From assembly GCA_035577685.1 (NCBI GenBank), contig DATLVC010000358.1, positions 1 through 6,775 of the forward strand: a stretch of 6,775 bases of DNA. Reading direction: 5' to 3'. This DNA comes from CAIYRG01 sp035577685. GTDB lineage: Bacteria > Pseudomonadota > Alphaproteobacteria > Micropepsales > Micropepsaceae. Position numbers and translations under genes: made by a program. Below, in pieces: positions 1 through 6,275 of this stretch. Each line of letters starts with the position of its first letter. The stretch's first letter is position 1. The notes beneath the pieces are model-generated. The model did not search any database, was not told where the DNA came from, and worked only from the letters and a program-made list of their open reading frames with translations.

Positions 1-1
1 T

Positions 2-1120
2 ATCGACCTTCCCAATGGCGAAACGGTCCGGGTCGAGATCGAACGGCTGCATCTGGAGCAGGACGCCGGCAAAAGTCTGCACGACCAGCATCCCGATTTC
101 ACCTATGTCGACCTCAACCGTGCGGGCGTCGCACTGATGGAGATCGTGAGCCGCCCCGATATGCGATCGTCCGAAGAAGCGGCCGCGTTCTTGCGCAAAC
201 TGCGCGCCATCCTGCGTTATCTCGGCACCTGCGACGGCAATATGGAGGAGGGCTCCATGCGCGCCGACGTGAACGTCTCCGTGCGCAGGCCGGGCGGACC
301 GCTGGGCACGCGCTGCGAGATCAAGAACGTGAATTCCATGCGTTTCGTCCAACAGGCCGTGGATTACGAGGCGCGCCGGCAGGTCGATGTTCTGGAATCC
401 GGTGGCTCCATTCGTCAGGAAACGCGTCTGTTCGACTCCCGCAATGGGGAGACGCGTCCCATGCGTTCCAAAGAGGAAGCGCATGATTACCGCTATTTCC
501 CCGACCCCGATCTGTTGCCGCTGACATTCGATCAGGCCTGGGTGGACGGGCTCTCTCGTGCGCTTCCTGAACTCCCCGACCAGAAGAAGGCCCGGTTCAT
601 CGCGGCCGGTCTGTCGCCCTATGACGCCTCAGTGCTGGTGGCGGAGAAGGAAGCGGCCGATTATTTCGAGGCGATGGTGGCCGAAGGCGCTGACGCCAAG
701 TCGGCGGCCAACTGGCTGAACAATGAATATTTCGGGCGGCTCAACAAAGCGGGCCTCACGATTGGCGCAGGTCCCATTCCTGCGAAGGCGGCGAGCGCCA
801 TCGTGCAAATGGTCTCGAGCAAGACCATCTCGGGGCGCAGCGCGAAGGACCTCGCCGACATCGTTTGGAGCGAAGGTGGCGACCCGAAAGCATTGGTCGA
901 GGCGCGCGGCCTTCGTCAGATGAGCGATGAGAGCGCCATTGAGGCGGCCGTCGATGCCATCATCGCCGCCAATCCGCAAAAGGTGGAGGAGGTCAGAGCG
1001 AAGCCGAAAGCGGCCGCTTGGTTCGTCGGTCAGGTGATGAAAGCGACCGGCGGGAAGGCCAATCCGCAGACCGTGAACGCCATTTTGCGGCGCCGACTCG
1101 GACTGCCGGAAGAGGGGTGA
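2..1120 (+). CDS. gatB: Aspartyl/glutamyl-tRNA amidotransferase subunit B, 5'-truncated by window edge
   Basis: GatB binds the misacylated tRNA and, within the GatCAB complex in the cytoplasm, converts Glu-tRNA(Gln) or Asp-tRNA(Asn) to Gln-tRNA or Asn-tRNA using ATP and ammonia from GatA. The frame is open from base 2 and ends in TGA at 1118-1120, giving 372 visible residues; family members are about 480-500 long, so roughly 110-125 N-terminal residues lie outside. Family signatures in order are LHLEQDAGKS (fragment residues 16-25), DLNRAGVALMEIVS (37-50), MEEGSMRADVNVS (81-93), EIKNVNS (106-112) and RYFPDPDLLPL (164-174; more often PEPDLPPL). The C-terminal 150 residues match the GatB/YqeY helical tRNA-binding tail. 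No gatA or gatC is in view. The first in-frame ATG in the window (137) is internal, not the start. Identification is very secure. Confidence 0.97.
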   Translation: MDLPNGETVRVEIERLHLEQDAGKSLHDQHPDFTYVDLNRAGVALMEIVSRPDMRSSEEAAAFLRKLRAILRYLGTCDGNMEEGSMRADVNVSVRRPGGPLGTRCEIKNVNSMRFVQQAVDYEARRQVDVLESGGSIRQETRLFDSRNGETRPMRSKEEAHDYRYFPDPDLLPLTFDQAWVDGLSRALPELPDQKKARFIAAGLSPYDASVLVAEKEAADYFEAMVAEGADAKSAANWLNNEYFGRLNKAGLTIGAGPIPAKAASAIVQMVSSKTISGRSAKDLADIVWSEGGDPKALVEARGLRQMSDESAIEAAVDAIIAANPQKVEEVRAKPKAAAWFVGQVMKATGGKANPQTVNAILRRRLGLPEEG

Positions 1121-1181
1121 TTCGTTCGCTTCTGTCCATTTTTGCAGTTTGGCCCTGTTGTCAAGGCATTGCTGCAAATTT

Positions 1182-1199
1182 TCGTCCGTACCCGGACGA
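1182..1199 (+). terminator. Perfect stem-loop after gatB, possible terminator
   Basis: TCGTCCG (1182-1188) and CGGACGA (1193-1199) form a 7-bp perfect hairpin with a 4-base TACC loop, 62 bp past the gatB stop. The following DNA is strongly AT-rich, but the only good T run (TTTTTT at about 1227-1232) is about 27 bp downstream, so this is not a textbook intrinsic terminator. A second weaker pairing lies just before it: TTTGCAG at 1141-1147 with CTGCAAA at 1172-1178. I infer gatB mRNA 3'-end formation or processing here; an unrelated structure is possible. Confidence 0.35.
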
Positions 1200-1242
1200 T
1201 GCAATAAAATGCAATATTTAATTGGGTTTTTTGATTTTGTGC

Positions 1243-1266
1243 TTGACACCTGTTTTGTGTCACAGG
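1243..1266 (+). promoter_or_regulatory. -35-like TTGACA with overlapping inverted repeat, upstream of the H1-like gene
   Basis: A perfect sigma70-type -35 hexamer TTGACA sits at 1243-1248, preceded by about 45 bp of AT-rich DNA that could act as an UP element. No clean -10 follows at 17 bp; TGGTAT at 1271-1276 is the best A/T-containing candidate but lies 22 bp away, so promoter use is unproven. An inverted repeat, TGACAC (1244-1249), 7-bp spacer, GTGTCA (1257-1262), covers the box as an operator would. A further nested pair is CTGT (1250-1253) and ACAG (1262-1265). The position 100-120 bp upstream of the next gene suggests it controls that gene; the regulator is unknown. Confidence 0.4.
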
Positions 1267-1363
1267 GGTGTGGTATTGCTTCATTAACGCGCCTTCCGCA
1301 TATTTCCGGACGTTTTTGGGAGGTGCGTGTTGCGCCGACCGAACTCTAGAGGGAGTCGTTTCA

Positions 1364-1612
1364 ATGCCGATGACTGCAAAGAGAAAGCCTGCCCGTAAAA
1401 AGGTGGCGAAGAAATCGACGGTCCGTAAAGCCGCGACGAAGAAGCCGGCGCGTAAAGCCGCCGCAAAGAAGCCCGGCCGCAAGCCAGCCGCAAAGAAGGC
1501 TGCGAAGCGGAAGGTCGTAAAGAAGGCGACGAAGAAGCCCGCACGTAAGGCCGCAAAGAAGCCGGCCAAACGGCGCGCGAAAAAAGCCGCCGCTCCTGCA
1601 GCGCCAATGTAA
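1364..1612 (+). CDS. Lysine/alanine-rich histone H1-like protein
   Basis: This 82-residue protein contains 27 Lys, 24 Ala, 9 Arg and 9 Pro and no Asp or Glu, the composition of eukaryotic H1 tails and of bacterial H1-like proteins (HctA/AlgP-type). Such proteins bind DNA non-specifically through charge and are thought to compact the nucleoid; that role here is inferred from composition. Short degenerate blocks of the KKPARKAA type repeat, at residues 26-33 and 57-64. There is no folded domain, signal peptide or membrane segment. The ATG at 1364 has a strong Shine-Dalgarno AGAGGGAG (1348-1355) at 8 bases; ATG 1370 is a possible alternative. An upstream in-frame GTG at 1268 adds a Cys/Phe-rich segment unlike the rest and is rejected. 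The gene has its own intergenic flanks and looks monocistronic. Confidence 0.85.
   Translation: MPMTAKRKPARKKVAKKSTVRKAATKKPARKAAAKKPGRKPAAKKAAKRKVVKKATKKPARKAAKKPAKRRAKKAAAPAAPM
1439..1555 (+). repeat. Degenerate internal repeat in the H1-like gene
   Basis: The 24-bp segments 1439-1462 and 1532-1555 both encode KKPARKAA and differ at 4 positions, all third codon bases. The intervening DNA carries looser copies of the same AAG-AAG/GCC-GC theme. Synonymous-only differences point to selection on the basic peptide. Such tracts commonly vary in length between strains through slippage or recombination; variation here is inferred, not seen. Confidence 0.6.
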
Positions 1613-1622
1613 GGCGCTTTCG

Positions 1623-1679
1623 GGTGGTGAAGGCAAAGGCCGCGGTTCCTCTTCGGGGGGCCGCGGCCTGCCCGCCACC
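1623..1679 (+). terminator. GC-rich hairpin with UUCG loop after the H1-like gene
   Basis: AGGCCGCGG (1637-1645) pairs perfectly with CCGCGGCCT (1661-1669). Inside it, CCTC (1648-1651) and GGGG (1656-1659) close a TTCG tetraloop, a very stable RNA loop. An outer GGTGG (1623-1627) can pair with CCACC (1675-1679). The hairpin starts 25 bp after the stop codon, as expected for a terminator or 3' stabilising structure. The downstream tract (about 1680-1700) is pyrimidine-rich (ATCTTTCCCCTTCCCCTTA) rather than pure T, so termination may be partial or Rho-assisted. Confidence 0.55.
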
Positions 1680-1729
1680 AAATCTTTCCCCTTCCCCTTA
1701 ATCTCCGTTCCATCCTTGGGTTCTCCCAT

Positions 1730-1758
1730 TTGCCGCTGACAGGCGACTGGGCTAGAGC
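1730..1758 (+). promoter_or_regulatory. Candidate sigma70-like promoter for the GST gene
   Basis: TTGCCG (1730-1735) and TAGAGC (1753-1758) are separated by 17 bp and lie about 30 bp before the GST start codon, giving a short leader. Both boxes match consensus only partly, which is common in alphaproteobacteria. Found by eye; without expression data this is tentative. Confidence 0.3.
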
Positions 1759-1787
1759 ATGCGCTTGCGCCTGAACCGAGGACTTTC

Positions 1788-2585
1788 ATGCCCAAAGCAC
1801 GTTCCAAAGCGCGGCTTTCGCGCGTTGTCAGAGCCAAGACCAAACCCGCCAAGCGTGTCACGCCGCAGAAACTGCGCCAGCGCCCGATCGAGTTCTATTA
1901 TTGGCCGACCTATAACGGCTTCAAGATCAGCATCATGCTGGAGGAGTGCCGGCTTCCCTATGAGCTGAAGCCGGTGAACATCAATCGCGGCGAGCAATTC
2001 GATCCGCATTTTCTGTCCATCGCGCCGAACAACCGCATGCCCGCCATCGTCGATCCGGACGGACCAGGGGGAAAGCCGATCTCGATCTTCGAGTCCGGGG
2101 CCATCCTGCAATATCTCGGGCGCAAGACTGGAAAATTCTATCCCAAGGATGAGCGGCGCCGCGTGGAAGTCGATCAATGGCTGTTCTGGCAGGTGAGCGG
2201 TTTCGGGCCCATGGCCGGTCAGGCCCATCATTTCCGGGGCTACGCGGCCGAAAAGATTCCCTACGCGATCGCACGCTATACCGATGAGATGAACCGGCTC
2301 TACGGCGTGATGAACCGCCGCCTTGCGGATCGCGATTTCCTCGCGCGGACATATTCCATCGCCGACATGGCGTGCTGGGGCGTCGTGAAGAGCGCAGAAC
2401 GCCAGGGCCAGAACCTTGATGATTTTCCCAACGTCAAAGCGTGGTGGGCGCGCATGAATGCACGTCCCGGCGTGGACCGCGGCGGGAAAGTCGGCGCCTA
2501 TTTGCGCGATCCCAATTATCAGATCGGCAAAGACCCCGAGGCGGTGAAGGTTCTCTTCGGCCAGCGCGCACGGACGGGAACTTAG
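1788..2585 (+). CDS. Glutathione S-transferase family protein, Nu-class/YfcG-YghU-like, with basic N-terminal tail
   Basis: A 265-residue protein matching the YfcG/YghU/Ure2p-like GSTs, cytosolic enzymes with glutathione-dependent disulfide-bond reductase or peroxidase activity. The thioredoxin-fold half begins near residue 33: IEFYYWPTYNGFKISIMLEE carries the T-x-N signature (T41, N43) that replaces the usual Tyr/Ser. The cis-proline loop NNRMPAI (82-88) and the glutathione-binding ESGAI (103-107) follow. The helical C-terminal half (about 122-245) contains GPMAGQAHHF, IPYAIARY and YSIADMACW, all typical of the subfamily. GAGGA at 1778-1782 lies 5 bases before the ATG. Residues 1-32 are a Lys/Arg-rich extension with no acidic residue; YfcG (about 215 aa) lacks one, while YghU has an N-terminal extension of another kind. 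Substrate cannot be told from sequence. Confidence 0.92.
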   Translation: MPKARSKARLSRVVRAKTKPAKRVTPQKLRQRPIEFYYWPTYNGFKISIMLEECRLPYELKPVNINRGEQFDPHFLSIAPNNRMPAIVDPDGPGGKPISIFESGAILQYLGRKTGKFYPKDERRRVEVDQWLFWQVSGFGPMAGQAHHFRGYAAEKIPYAIARYTDEMNRLYGVMNRRLADRDFLARTYSIADMACWGVVKSAERQGQNLDDFPNVKAWWARMNARPGVDRGGKVGAYLRDPNYQIGKDPEAVKVLFGQRARTGT

Positions 2586-2602
2586 GGGCCGCAATTACGT
2601 AG

Positions 2603-2628
2603 TAACACGCATAAGTACTAACGCGCAT
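2603..2628. repeat. Two near-identical 10-bp direct repeats, 16 bp apart
   Basis: TAACACGCAT (2603-2612) and TAACGCGCAT (2619-2628) differ at one base and have a 16-bp period. They lie in the 200-bp gene-free stretch between the GST stop and the Sel1 gene, ahead of the palindrome CGTTAACG (2648-2655). They could be tandem protein-binding half-sites, but the short length makes chance plausible. Confidence 0.3.
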
Positions 2629-2649
2629 TAACCTCAACACGAAGCAGCG

Positions 2650-2664
2650 TTAACGTGCCTTTAG
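2650..2664 (+). promoter_or_regulatory. Near-consensus CtrA-like site upstream of the Sel1 gene
   Basis: TTAA (2650-2653), 7 bp, TTAG (2661-2664) matches the alphaproteobacterial CtrA box TTAA-N7-TTAA except at the last base. A separate TTAACC half-site lies at 2628-2633. CtrA is the cell-cycle response regulator of this class. Short AT-rich matches are easy to find by chance, so this is a weak lead only. The rest of 2586-2788 shows no gene, no clear -35/-10 pair and no strong hairpin. Confidence 0.2.
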
Positions 2665-2788
2665 TGGAACGTTTCCATGATTGCTCTGTCACAAGGTTCA
2701 AGGCGAATCGAAACGTCAGAACCGAGTGGGGCGGCCGGAGAAACCGGTCATGGGTACCGGCGATGCCGGCTTCGAACGGGGAATGACG

Positions 2789-3058
2789 ATGGCTTATGTG
2801 GATTTGGACTCGTTGACGGAATTCGAATCGGCGGCACGCAACGGGCGCGCCGATGCGCTGTACAATCTGGGTCTGGCTTATTCGACAGGGCAGGGTGTGC
2901 ATGTCGACTATGTCGCGGCCCACAAATGGTTCAACCTCGCCGCCATGAAGGGCGTGGACGAGGCGCGGTCATGGCGCGCACAACTGTCGCGCGAGATGAG
3001 TGCCCCGCAAATCGCCGAAGCCCAACGCCAGGCACGCGAGTGGCTGCGTCACGTCTGA
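2789..3058 (+). CDS. Small single-Sel1-repeat protein
   Basis: An 89-residue soluble protein with one clear Sel1 repeat (a TPR-like helix pair) at residues 21-56: ADALYNLGLAYSTGQGV then AAHKWFNLAAMKG, with the diagnostic LG, G-x-GV, A-x-x-W and AA-x-x-G positions. A helical tail (61-87) follows. Similar short Sel1 proteins of unknown function are common in Hyphomicrobiales; Sel1 repeats generally mediate protein contacts. No signal peptide. The start is uncertain. ATG 2789 has GGGGA (2778-2782) at 6 bases and yields MAYVDLDS. ATG 2783 is too close to that site. ATG 2750, with GGAG 9 bases upstream, would add 13 residues of low similarity to anything I recognise. The frame stays open back to a TTG at 2681. 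It converges on the hydrolase gene with only 7 bp between stops. Confidence 0.8.
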   Translation: MAYVDLDSLTEFESAARNGRADALYNLGLAYSTGQGVHVDYVAAHKWFNLAAMKGVDEARSWRAQLSREMSAPQIAEAQRQAREWLRHV

Positions 3059-3065
3059 AATTTGC

Positions 3066-3950
3066 TTAGGCGATGGTTTCCAGAAAACCGTCGATCGCAA
3101 CGACGGCTTCCGGCTCGTCCAGAAACGGCACATGGCCGCGGTTCGCGACGGTAACCGAAACAAGATCGGGTTTGGCGTGAGCCATTGCGGCAACCGTCTC
3201 CCCCGTCAATAGCTCTGAATTTTCACCGCGCAGCACAAGCGTAGGCACGGCAGTCAGCGCCGCGAACCATCGCCACAGATCGGCGGCGCCATTTTCGGTG
3301 CGCGGATTCGTTCCGGCACCTGCCAGAATGGCTTCGGGAAATTTTGGATCGTAATCTCCCGCAATCCGGCCACCTTCCTCGCGATAGAGCGCATGGGCGA
3401 AAGCGAGCCAGTTCGCATCGCCGACATTTGGAAACAGCGGAGCATTCGCACGGGCGAGCGCGGATGCCGCCTCTTCCCAACTGGCGAAGGAGGGTGGCGA
3501 CCGCATGACGGCATAGATGCGTTCGAGGCCCTTGGCTTCGAGCTGGGCGCCCATATCGTTCAGGATCGCACCGGCGATAAGGTCCGGCTTAGCCGTTGCC
3601 ATCACCATAGCGATGACGCCGCCGCGCGAGGTGCCCAACACGACGACACGGGATATCCCCAACGTCTCCAGGATCTGCAGCACGTCCCCGGTTTCGACCG
3701 GCACAGCATAATTGCGCGGGTCGTGGTCATAGCCCGATCGTCCGCGCCCGCGCAGGTCGGTCGTGATCACCCGGCGCGTCGCGGCGATGTGCGACGCAAT
3801 GAAATCGAAATCGCGGCTGTTGCGGGTGAGGCCGGGGACGCAGATCACAGGCGTCCGGCCGGGGTTCTGCGCCGGCGGTCCGGGATAATCGCGATAAAAG
3901 AGGTGTAGCCCGTCCTTGGACAGGGTGAAGCGCTCTTCAAACGCATTCAT
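3066..3950 (-). CDS. Alpha/beta hydrolase (esterase/lipase-like)
   Basis: A 294-residue serine hydrolase of the alpha/beta fold, cytoplasmic by lack of a signal sequence; the substrate is unknown. Landmarks in order are the oxyanion-side motif CVPGLTRNSRDF (37-48), DLRGRGRSG (65-73), the nucleophile elbow GTSRGG with Ser108, a helical cap region (about 135-225), and the catalytic-histidine motif NRGHVPFLDEP with His273. In the acid position, strand segment LRGENSELL places Glu246 where relatives usually have Asp (RG-x-x-SDLL), an uncommon but workable variant. The ATG (3948-3950) overlaps the TGA of the upstream transglycosylase by ATGA, with no obvious Shine-Dalgarno of its own, so translation is probably coupled. 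The frame stays open upstream to 4208, but that part lies inside the transglycosylase gene and shows no hydrolase features. Confidence 0.9.
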   Translation of the reverse strand: MNAFEERFTLSKDGLHLFYRDYPGPPAQNPGRTPVICVPGLTRNSRDFDFIASHIAATRRVITTDLRGRGRSGYDHDPRNYAVPVETGDVLQILETLGISRVVVLGTSRGGVIAMVMATAKPDLIAGAILNDMGAQLEAKGLERIYAVMRSPPSFASWEEAASALARANAPLFPNVGDANWLAFAHALYREEGGRIAGDYDPKFPEAILAGAGTNPRTENGAADLWRWFAALTAVPTLVLRGENSELLTGETVAAMAHAKPDLVSVTVANRGHVPFLDEPEAVVAIDGFLETIA

Positions 3951-6199
3951 TGCGGAGTTGGCGCTTTCGGAATCGCAGGCGATGCGGACGAGGCTTCCCG
4001 GACCGCAGGCTGGCCCACGGCGTTGGGCCGGTAGATATCGGACACAATGGCGAGTTGCTGGTCCGCGCTGTTCAGCCGGTTGCGATAGACCTCGAGATTT
4101 TCCAATACGCGCTGCACATAGTTCCGCGTCTCGGGGAAAGGAATGGATTCGATCCAGTCGATGGGATCGACACCGGCCTGACGCGGATCGCCATAAGTCT
4201 CCACCCAATTGCGCACATTGGACGGACCGGCATTGTAGGACGCGATGGCCAGCACATAGGACCCGCCCCAGCGGTCCAGATATTCGGCGAGCGTCGCCAT
4301 ACCGAGCTGCATATTGTAATCGGGCTTGTTCAGATCGTTCGGCCGAAACGAGAGGCGCGTTTGGCTGGCCGCGCGCTTGGCCGAGGCGGGCATCAATTGC
4401 ATGAGGCCGCGCGCGCCTGCGGTGCTGACTGCGCCGGAATCGAATTCGCTTTCCTGCCGGGTCAAGCCCAGCACGAGCGCCGCTTCGGGCGCTTCACCGG
4501 GGAAATTCGGTAAGGCGACCAGCGGGTGTAGATAGGGTTGAAGGTAGACGTCGCTGTAACTTGCATTCTTGGCGACTTTCACGCCCAGGGCCTGGTCGCC
4601 CGTCGATGCCACCAATTCGGCCAGCATTTGAAGCTTCTTCGCATCGGTCGTGCTGGATGCGACGGCGAGCGCGAAGAGCCGCATATTGGTGCGGTCGCCC
4701 AACTGACTCAGCAGGCGGAACCCCTGGATCCGGTCATCGGCTTCGAAGGCGGCCCGTTCGGAAGGGAGAGGATCGGCCGCCACCGCATTTACATGCAACA
4801 TCGGACGCTCCGCGAGATTTGCGAGTGCGAGCTGTCCGTAGAACGTGGCGGAATAATAAGAAGCCGCACGATATTCGTCGGCGGCGCTGGCCTGATTGTT
4901 CAGCGCGTCCCAGGTGCGACCGAGCCAGTAATGCGCGCGCGCCACGCTGATCGGAAAGCTCACGCCTTTCGCCAAGCGGTCGAAATGATAACGGGCCAGT
5001 TCTGGCTTATGCAGGGAGCGCAGCGCGATCCAGCCGGCCAGGAATTCGCCATCCATGAAGGCCGAACCGGAATCAGCATCGAGCGCCGGCGTGGACGCGA
5101 GTTGATAGGCGAGCTCCGGTTTGCCCGCCTTCAGCGCGTCGCGCGCCATGATCTGGCGTTCAACGGACCAGCGTTCCGCGGCGGCCAGAGCATGTTTGTC
5201 CGTTGGCGCCTGGGCCATCAAATCCCAGGCCGCTTCGTCCTGACCGGCACGGCGCAAGGCGCGAGACGCCTCGAACAGCAATTCGGGTTCACCCCGTGCC
5301 GTGTCAGGCAATGATGCCAGCACCTGTTTGACGGTTGCCGGGCTCGCCTTGATTTGCAGGATCGCCGTCGCCAGACGTCTCGTGTCGGCGTCCACGCGCT
5401 GGATTTGCCGCTTGGCGCCGCCAATATCCTCATGCGCGAGCAGTTTGAGCAAACGCGCTTTGTGCTCCGGCCCGCCAAGGACATTGGCATAGGTGGTGGC
5501 GATTTCATTCTCATCGGCCGGGGAGAAAGTGAAGTCGATCCACCCCTTGCGGATGAGGTCCGCACCTTCGCTGCGTTTGCCGACATCCATCAATGCGGTG
5601 CCGAGCCGGATATTGCCGATGCCCGAAAGCGGCGGACGATTGGCGTACCAGGCGATCACGTCCCGCGGATCGCGATCGGCAGGCATGGTCTTTTCCGCGC
5701 GGATCAGCAGCGCATCGTGTCGCGGCCAAGCTGGGTGCACGTTCAGGAACGCATCGATGGATTGGAAATCGGCGCCGCCCATCTCGTCGAGCAGATAGCG
5801 CCATTCGACGATCAGTTTGACAATTGGGTTGGCGGATTGTGCCGCCTGCGTGCGCAGGATGTTCCAATCGCGGACGGGCGCGAAAGCCTGCCGGATCACG
5901 CCGCGGTCGCTGCCGTCCGCGTTCACAGGCGGCGCTGCGGCCAGAGTCTGTTTGCGGCGGGGGGCGGGCGCGGGGTCTCGTTTGTCGGGAATCGGCGCCA
6001 TCATGCGTACCCCCGGCATGCCCGGGGCATCGAACACCGCACTCGAATCGGAAGGCAGCGTTTCGGGCGTCGCAGGCGCGGCGGCATCGTCCGGTTGCGC
6101 GCGCACGCCCGATGCCGAAGGCGCAACCGCGAGGCCAAGCGTCAGGACGGCGGTGACGATCCGCGCCTTCGAAGCCGGTGACCTCAGCGGCAAACGCAT
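3947..6199 (-). CDS. slt: Soluble lytic murein transglycosylase, Slt70-type
   Basis: The enzyme cleaves the MurNAc-GlcNAc bond of peptidoglycan, forming 1,6-anhydroMurNAc, in the periplasm. With the start at 6199 it has 750 residues. Residues 1-34 form a signal peptide (basic n-region, hydrophobic IVTAVLTLGLAVA, VRA cleavage site). A Pro/Ala-rich linker runs to about 90, then a long alpha-superhelical region to about 565. The catalytic SLT domain is at about 571-700: LTRQESEFD with catalytic Glu583, GLMQLMPASA (598-607), ASYNAGP (653-659) and ETRNYVQRVL (690-699). Length exceeds E. coli Slt (about 645), mainly through the linker and a Pro/Ala-rich tail. The start is uncertain. ATG 6259 and GTG 6268 lie behind the better ribosome site AGGGAAGAG (about 6269-6277), but give an unusually long n-region. 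The downstream hydrolase overlaps by 4 bp. Confidence 0.92.
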   Translation of the reverse strand: MRLPLRSPASKARIVTAVLTLGLAVAPSASGVRAQPDDAAAPATPETLPSDSSAVFDAPGMPGVRMMAPIPDKRDPAPAPRRKQTLAAAPPVNADGSDRGVIRQAFAPVRDWNILRTQAAQSANPIVKLIVEWRYLLDEMGGADFQSIDAFLNVHPAWPRHDALLIRAEKTMPADRDPRDVIAWYANRPPLSGIGNIRLGTALMDVGKRSEGADLIRKGWIDFTFSPADENEIATTYANVLGGPEHKARLLKLLAHEDIGGAKRQIQRVDADTRRLATAILQIKASPATVKQVLASLPDTARGEPELLFEASRALRRAGQDEAAWDLMAQAPTDKHALAAAERWSVERQIMARDALKAGKPELAYQLASTPALDADSGSAFMDGEFLAGWIALRSLHKPELARYHFDRLAKGVSFPISVARAHYWLGRTWDALNNQASAADEYRAASYYSATFYGQLALANLAERPMLHVNAVAADPLPSERAAFEADDRIQGFRLLSQLGDRTNMRLFALAVASSTTDAKKLQMLAELVASTGDQALGVKVAKNASYSDVYLQPYLHPLVALPNFPGEAPEAALVLGLTRQESEFDSGAVSTAGARGLMQLMPASAKRAASQTRLSFRPNDLNKPDYNMQLGMATLAEYLDRWGGSYVLAIASYNAGPSNVRNWVETYGDPRQAGVDPIDWIESIPFPETRNYVQRVLENLEVYRNRLNSADQQLAIVSDIYRPNAVGQPAVREASSASPAIPKAPTPQ

Positions 6200-6275
6200 C
6201 TGAACTTTGAAACCCCGACAGTGACTTGGGCGAACAGGAGCATAACAACGCCGCCCCATTCTGGCCACACTCTTC

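Noticed and set aside
1149..1349. 66-codon frame in the gatB/H1-like intergenic region
   Set aside because: It starts with TTG, has no ribosome site, runs through the promoter-like dyad and shows no recognisable sequence.
1268..1363. Upstream extension of the H1-like protein from GTG 1268
   Set aside because: The extra residues are Cys/Phe/Trp-containing and unlike the Lys/Ala body; a strong Shine-Dalgarno is placed for ATG 1364.
1030..1713. Minus-strand 227-codon frame across the H1-like gene
   Set aside because: It is a Phe/Ala-rich repetitive product of the complementary strand of lysine codons and also crosses the gatB end and intergenic DNA. The + strand frame has a proper ribosome site.
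1752..2594. Minus-strand 280-codon frame opposite the GST gene
   Set aside because: It overlaps the GST gene completely; the GST frame has clear family motifs and this one has none.
3951..4208. N-terminal extension of the hydrolase frame
   Set aside because: This part is the out-of-frame 3' end of slt; family similarity begins at the ATG at 3950.
4538..6181. Long + strand open frames (258 and 275 codons) opposite slt
   Set aside because: They are antisense shadows of a high-GC gene: the encoded peptides are Arg/Gly/His-rich with no recognisable domain, while the minus strand encodes a full Slt with all catalytic motifs.
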